A stretch of DNA of 9,028 nt. Origin: an uncultured Ignavibacteria bacterium (GTDB lineage Bacteria > Bacteroidota > Ignavibacteria > SZUA-365). The stretch covers positions 1 to 9,028 of the forward strand of contig CAJXSA010000145.1 of the NCBI GenBank assembly GCA_913060595.1. The letters are read 5' to 3'. Both the position numbers and the translations under genes were made by a program. The notes beneath the pieces were generated by a model, which did not search any database, was not told where the DNA came from, and was given only the letters and a program-made list of their open reading frames with translations. Below, in pieces: positions 6,688 through 9,028 of this stretch. The stretch's first letter is position 1, and every line of letters starts with the position of its first letter.

Positions 6688-6880
6688 ATTATATCCCAAC
6701 TGTTGGCAGATTATTGTCCGTGTGGGGAAGATATTTCGGAATTTTCGTGATTATCTCCGTATGATGGCAGTTATTTCTCATCCGTGGCGAGTAATTCACC
6801 GCACCGGCAATAATTACTCATTGTTGGGAAGTAATTCACCGCGCCGGCAATAATTACTCACCGGTGGGAAATAATTCCGC
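6688..6880 (+). repeat. AT-rich array of about ten 19-21-bp units upstream of the aminopeptidase
   Basis: Units begin at 6688/6689, 6710, 6731, 6750, 6771, 6791, 6811, 6831, 6851 and 6871 (the last partial). Most start with an AT-rich block (ATTAT, TTATT or TAATT), continue with a pyrimidine/CC step, and end in GG followed by C/G and A (GGCAG, GGAAG, GGCAA, GGGAA). The unit at 6731 is the most degenerate. Many cores are near-palindromic: CCAAC-T-GTTGG in the first, CCG-CGC-CGG in the eighth, CACCGGTG in the ninth. The AT content contrasts sharply with the GC-rich surroundings. The spacing is close to two helical turns. A 10-bp palindrome, GCATGCATGC, follows at 6881-6890. No gene is credible across the array. 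Confidence 0.8.
6791..6870 (+). repeat. 40-bp tandem repeat, two copies (36/40 identical)
   Basis: Bases 6791-6830 and 6831-6870 differ at only four positions: 6803/6843, 6821/6861, 6822/6862 and 6824/6864. Each copy holds two of the 20-bp units of the larger array, so the array seems to have grown by duplicating pairs of units. The differences fall in the GC-rich cores, while the AT-rich blocks are unchanged. Confidence 0.93.
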
Positions 6881-6890
6881 GCATGCATGC

Positions 6891-6986
6891 CGATTCCGGT
6901 GGCGAGCCGACGGATCTTTGAGGTTTCCCGCATTTCTCGCATCTTTCTTTTTTACTGCATTCTCTTCACCAGACCACGGCAGCGTC
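6891..6986 (+). other. non-coding leader between the repeat array and the aminopeptidase
   Basis: This 96-bp stretch shows a pyrimidine-rich tract (6941-6953, including TTTCTTTTTT) and a partial direct repeat of CGCAT (6930 and 6939). I found no convincing promoter pair, terminator stem or ribosome-binding site. The frame is open back to 6864, but that extension would begin inside the repeat array and adds no family sequence. Confidence 0.4.
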
Positions 6987-8135
6987 ATGAAAGAACTTTC
7001 CACCGAAGAACTGAAACAGCTATTCCTCACCGTGTTCAAGCCGCGCGAGAGCGACCGCGTGCTCACCATCATCGCCGACGTGCCCGACGACGCCGTGCCC
7101 GATCATGAGAAGTGGCGCGACCGCCGCGTGATGGCCTACAACTGGTGGATGCGCGCGATCGCCTTCAAGCACGACCTGGGACTGGAGCGCCTGGAGATTT
7201 ACTATTATCCCAACGTGGGAAGCAACAACAACGACCTGCCGGACACGCTGTACCACTGGGGCGGCAATCCCGGCGGCCTCACCGCGGACATCCTCAAAGA
7301 GGAAGGCATGGCCGTCCCGCTCGCGGACGTCATGACGGAGACCGATCTCATCATCGCGCCGACGGAGTTTTCCGCCACAGCGCCCTGCAAGATGCTGGCG
7401 AGGCAGTACGACTTCCGCGGCACCACCATGCCGGGCTTCATACTCGAGATGCTGCCGGCCCTGAGCCTGGATTACGGGAAAGTGCATGAGCGCATCATGA
7501 GCATCAAGACGCGGCTGGACGAAGCCGTGCGCGAGAAGCTCACCTTCACGACGCGGGGAAAGGAGTACGTGCTGGACTGCGACCTGCGTCACCGCACCGC
7601 CACGCCGAGCTCGGGCATGTTCCACGACGATAAGATCGTGGGCAACCTGCCCTCCGGTGAAACCTACATCGTACCGTACGAGGGCGAAATCGAGGGCGAT
7701 CCCAGCGGAACGAACGGTGAAGTGCCCGTGCAGTTCGGCGACGAGATCGTCGTCTACCGCGTGGTGGAGAACCGCGCCGTGGAAATCCTCACCGATGGCG
7801 AGGCCAGCGCGAAGGAAAAGGCCGCGCTTGAAGCGGAGCCGGCGTACGGCAACATCGCCGAACTGGGACACGGCGTACTGGGGGATTTCGGCTGCACGGC
7901 GGTCGGCAGTCTGCTCATGGACGAAAAGCTGGGTATGCACGTAGCCTTCGGGCGCAGCGAGCATTTCGGCGGCATCATTTCCCCGAAATCCTTCAACGAC
8001 CCGAAAAAAGTCGTGCATATCGACCGCGTGTACGTCGATTCCCTGCAGCCGGACATCGTTGTGAAAGAAGCCCTGCTGACCTATCCCGACGGCCGCGAGG
8101 AAGTCATCATGCGCGACGGCAACTGGGTCGTCTGA
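6987..8135 (+). CDS. M29-like metallo-aminopeptidase (leucyl aminopeptidase / aminopeptidase T family)
   Basis: The 382-residue protein resembles the M29 (AmpT/AmpS) family, cytosolic two-metal exopeptidases that release N-terminal residues from peptides. Family landmarks are GNLPSGETYIVP (219-230, Glu225), GNIAELGHGVLG (288-299, Glu292), GMHVAFGRSEHFGG (316-329, His318) and VVHIDRV (342-348, His344 and Asp346). From memory these match the metal ligands Glu250, Glu316, His345, His376 and Asp378 of the Thermus enzyme. The active-site Tyr352 of that enzyme would fall on Glu325, so this may be a divergent subfamily. No signal peptide or membrane segment is present. The ATG at 6987 is preferred over the upstream start at 6864 because the 41 extra residues would overlap the repeat array and look unrelated to the family; there is no Shine-Dalgarno sequence. 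The gene stands alone between the array and a terminator. Family placement is good; substrate is unknown. Confidence 0.82.
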   Translation: MKELSTEELKQLFLTVFKPRESDRVLTIIADVPDDAVPDHEKWRDRRVMAYNWWMRAIAFKHDLGLERLEIYYYPNVGSNNNDLPDTLYHWGGNPGGLTADILKEEGMAVPLADVMTETDLIIAPTEFSATAPCKMLARQYDFRGTTMPGFILEMLPALSLDYGKVHERIMSIKTRLDEAVREKLTFTTRGKEYVLDCDLRHRTATPSSGMFHDDKIVGNLPSGETYIVPYEGEIEGDPSGTNGEVPVQFGDEIVVYRVVENRAVEILTDGEASAKEKAALEAEPAYGNIAELGHGVLGDFGCTAVGSLLMDEKLGMHVAFGRSEHFGGIISPKSFNDPKKVVHIDRVYVDSLQPDIVVKEALLTYPDGREEVIMRDGNWVV

Positions 8136-8178
8136 CGACGGCGCAGTACGGGCTGTTCATTTCCGCAAAAGCCTCCGA

Positions 8179-8218
8179 CGTCCGTCCGCCCTCCCCGGGT
8201 CGGACGGGCGTTTGTTTT
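8179..8218 (+). terminator. intrinsic terminator after the aminopeptidase gene
   Basis: Ten bases (8179-8188, CGTCCGTCCG) pair with 8201-8210 (CGGACGGGCG) with one G-U wobble; the loop can extend the stem by CCC/GGG with a bulged T. TTTGTTTT follows directly. This is a strong Rho-independent terminator and isolates glnA from the aminopeptidase. Confidence 0.82.
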
Positions 8219-8250
8219 GTGTGAGTATTGTCCCGCGAGCACAGACCGTC

Positions 8251-8284
8251 TTGGGATTGCAGCCGCAATTGCGTAGTTTAATAT
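8251..8284 (+). promoter_or_regulatory. possible glnA promoter with a small palindrome
   Basis: TTGCAG (8257-8262) and TAATAT (8279-8284) lie 16 bp apart; an alternative pair is TTGGGA (8251-8256) and TAGTTT (8274-8279), 17 bp apart. Matches to the sigma-70 consensus are modest. An inverted repeat ATTGC-AGCC-GCAAT (8256-8269), overlapping GCAATTGC (8265-8272), covers the possible -35 side and could be an operator. The site sits about 55 bp upstream of the glnA start. Confidence 0.35.
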
Positions 8285-8337
8285 CCCTTTGGCCGCAACG
8301 GGCCGGGGCGCTTTTTCGCAATATGACCGGAGCCTGC

Positions 8338-9018
8338 ATGACGAAAGAAATTCAGCACGTAGAAGAGCTTATCAAGAAGCATCAGATCGAGTTCATCGAT
8401 CTCAAAACACTCGATCTCGTCGGACGTCTGCATCACATCACCCTGCCCATTCGTGAAGGCACGATTGCGCAGCTGATGGATCAGGGCGTGGGCTTCGACG
8501 GATCCAGTTTCGGGTTTGCGAAGGTGGAGAACAGCGACATGGTGCAGAAGCCCGACCTCGGCACCGTGCAGATCGACCTGTTCCGCGACCGGCCGACGCT
8601 GACCTGTTTCACCAACGTCTTCCTGACCGACGAAGCGCGCTCACGCTTCCCGCAGGACGTGCGCTGGGTGGCCTCGCAGGCAGAGGACCTGCTGCGCAAG
8701 CTGGACATCGCCGACGGCACGCACTGGGGACCGGAGCTCGAGTACTACATTTTCTCCAACGTCGAATTCGACACACGCACCTCGGCGTCCTATTACAAGA
8801 TCGATCACGAGGAAGAGTTCTTCCAGAACGCCTATCACGCGTGCAGTCCCTTCGATCTCTACGACGATTATCGCGACGAGAGCTGCCGTCTGCTCGAGCA
8901 GGCGGGCATTCCCGTCAAGTATCATCATCACGAAGTCGGCGAGCGCGGACAGCAGGAAATCGAGATGCTCTTCCAGCCGCTGCTGCAGACCACGGACAGC
9001 ATCATGCTGGCCAAGTAA
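8338..9018 (+). CDS. glnA: glutamine synthetase type I, N-terminal half, ended by an in-frame TAA
   Basis: Glutamine synthetase joins ammonia to glutamate using ATP and works as a cytosolic dodecamer. The visible 226 residues hold the beta-grasp N-terminal domain with FDGSSF (53-58) and the first metal-site glutamates: GPELEYYIF (Glu133, Glu135), HHEV (Glu199) and QQEIE (Glu207). Type I enzymes run about 440-470 residues, so the second half is missing, with the ATP-binding and remaining active-site residues. The frame stops right after TTDSIMLAK, where relatives continue with Lys followed by an aromatic or aliphatic residue and then I/V-x-K; the codons after the TAA read Ile-Leu-Phe, so a single TAC/TAT to TAA change would explain the stop. 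The ATG at 8338 has GGAG five bases upstream (8329-8332), the only Shine-Dalgarno-like site found, and begins the family N-terminus. A terminator precedes it, so it has its own promoter. The window ends 10 bases later. Confidence 0.85.
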   Translation: MTKEIQHVEELIKKHQIEFIDLKTLDLVGRLHHITLPIREGTIAQLMDQGVGFDGSSFGFAKVENSDMVQKPDLGTVQIDLFRDRPTLTCFTNVFLTDEARSRFPQDVRWVASQAEDLLRKLDIADGTHWGPELEYYIFSNVEFDTRTSASYYKIDHEEEFFQNAYHACSPFDLYDDYRDESCRLLEQAGIPVKYHHHEVGERGQQEIEMLFQPLLQTTDSIMLAK

Positions 9019-9028
9019 ATCCTCTTCA

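Noticed and set aside
6650..6853. A 67-codon plus-strand frame across the AT-rich array
   Set aside because: It consists of translated repeat units, has no ribosome-binding site and no resemblance to a protein family.
6688..6880. CRISPR array
   Set aside because: Units are only about 20 bp with no separation into identical repeats and unique 30-bp spacers, and no cas gene is present.
6864..6986. A longer N-terminus for the aminopeptidase
   Set aside because: It would start inside the repeat array and add 41 residues that look unrelated to the M29 family.
7020..8018. A 332-codon minus-strand frame opposite the aminopeptidase
   Set aside because: Same codon-aligned shadow effect; no motif, and the plus-strand gene keeps its metal ligands.
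8212..8337. A longer N-terminus for glutamine synthetase
   Set aside because: It would start in the T-run of the upstream terminator; the family N-terminus begins at the ATG at 8338, which has a GGAG ahead of it.

Overview
The window is a high-GC (by eye about 60-65 %) stretch of bacterial chromosome with every recognisable gene on the + strand. The genes are: the 3' part of a FabL-like enoyl-ACP reductase of the SDR family (1-736), an acyl-CoA dehydrogenase (780-1931), a PlsC-type lysophospholipid acyltransferase with altered motifs (2172-2969), a 1160-residue secreted or outer-membrane beta-rich protein (3093-6575), an M29-like metallo-aminopeptidase (6987-8135), and the N-terminal half of a type I glutamine synthetase that stops early (8338-9018). 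No phage, insertion sequence, CRISPR array, tRNA or rRNA gene was seen.

The likely source is a Gram-negative member of the Bacteroidota/Chlorobi/Ignavibacteria (FCB) group. This is inferred from four things: a very large signal-peptide protein ending in Phe-Phe with a GQGxY...GNGxxDxxEFE segment remembered from FCB surface proteins; start codons with almost no Shine-Dalgarno sequence ahead of them; the style of the acyltransferase; and the high GC with otherwise ordinary housekeeping genes. No marker gene fixes the taxon.

Layout. The first two genes (43-bp gap) form a probable lipid or acyl-chain unit: a reductase of the enoyl-thioester type followed by an enzyme that introduces the same double bond in acyl-CoAs. 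It ends in a cluster of small GC-rich hairpins, separated by the constant hexamer GTATTT, whose last member with its T-run is a convincing intrinsic terminator. The acyltransferase follows with its own short leader, then a 123-bp gap, then the giant envelope protein. Behind that gene lies a 411-bp non-coding region with two parts: more hairpins of the same family as after the dehydrogenase, then an AT-rich array of about ten 19-21-bp units leading to the aminopeptidase. The aminopeptidase ends in a clear terminator at 8179-8218, and glnA has its own leader with a possible promoter and palindrome.

No complete new biological system can be demonstrated here. The items most worth following are the two non-coding arrays (1931-2082 and 6688-6880), the recurrence of one hairpin type behind two unrelated genes, the in-frame stop in glutamine synthetase, and the acyltransferase whose catalytic HX4D is HX4E.
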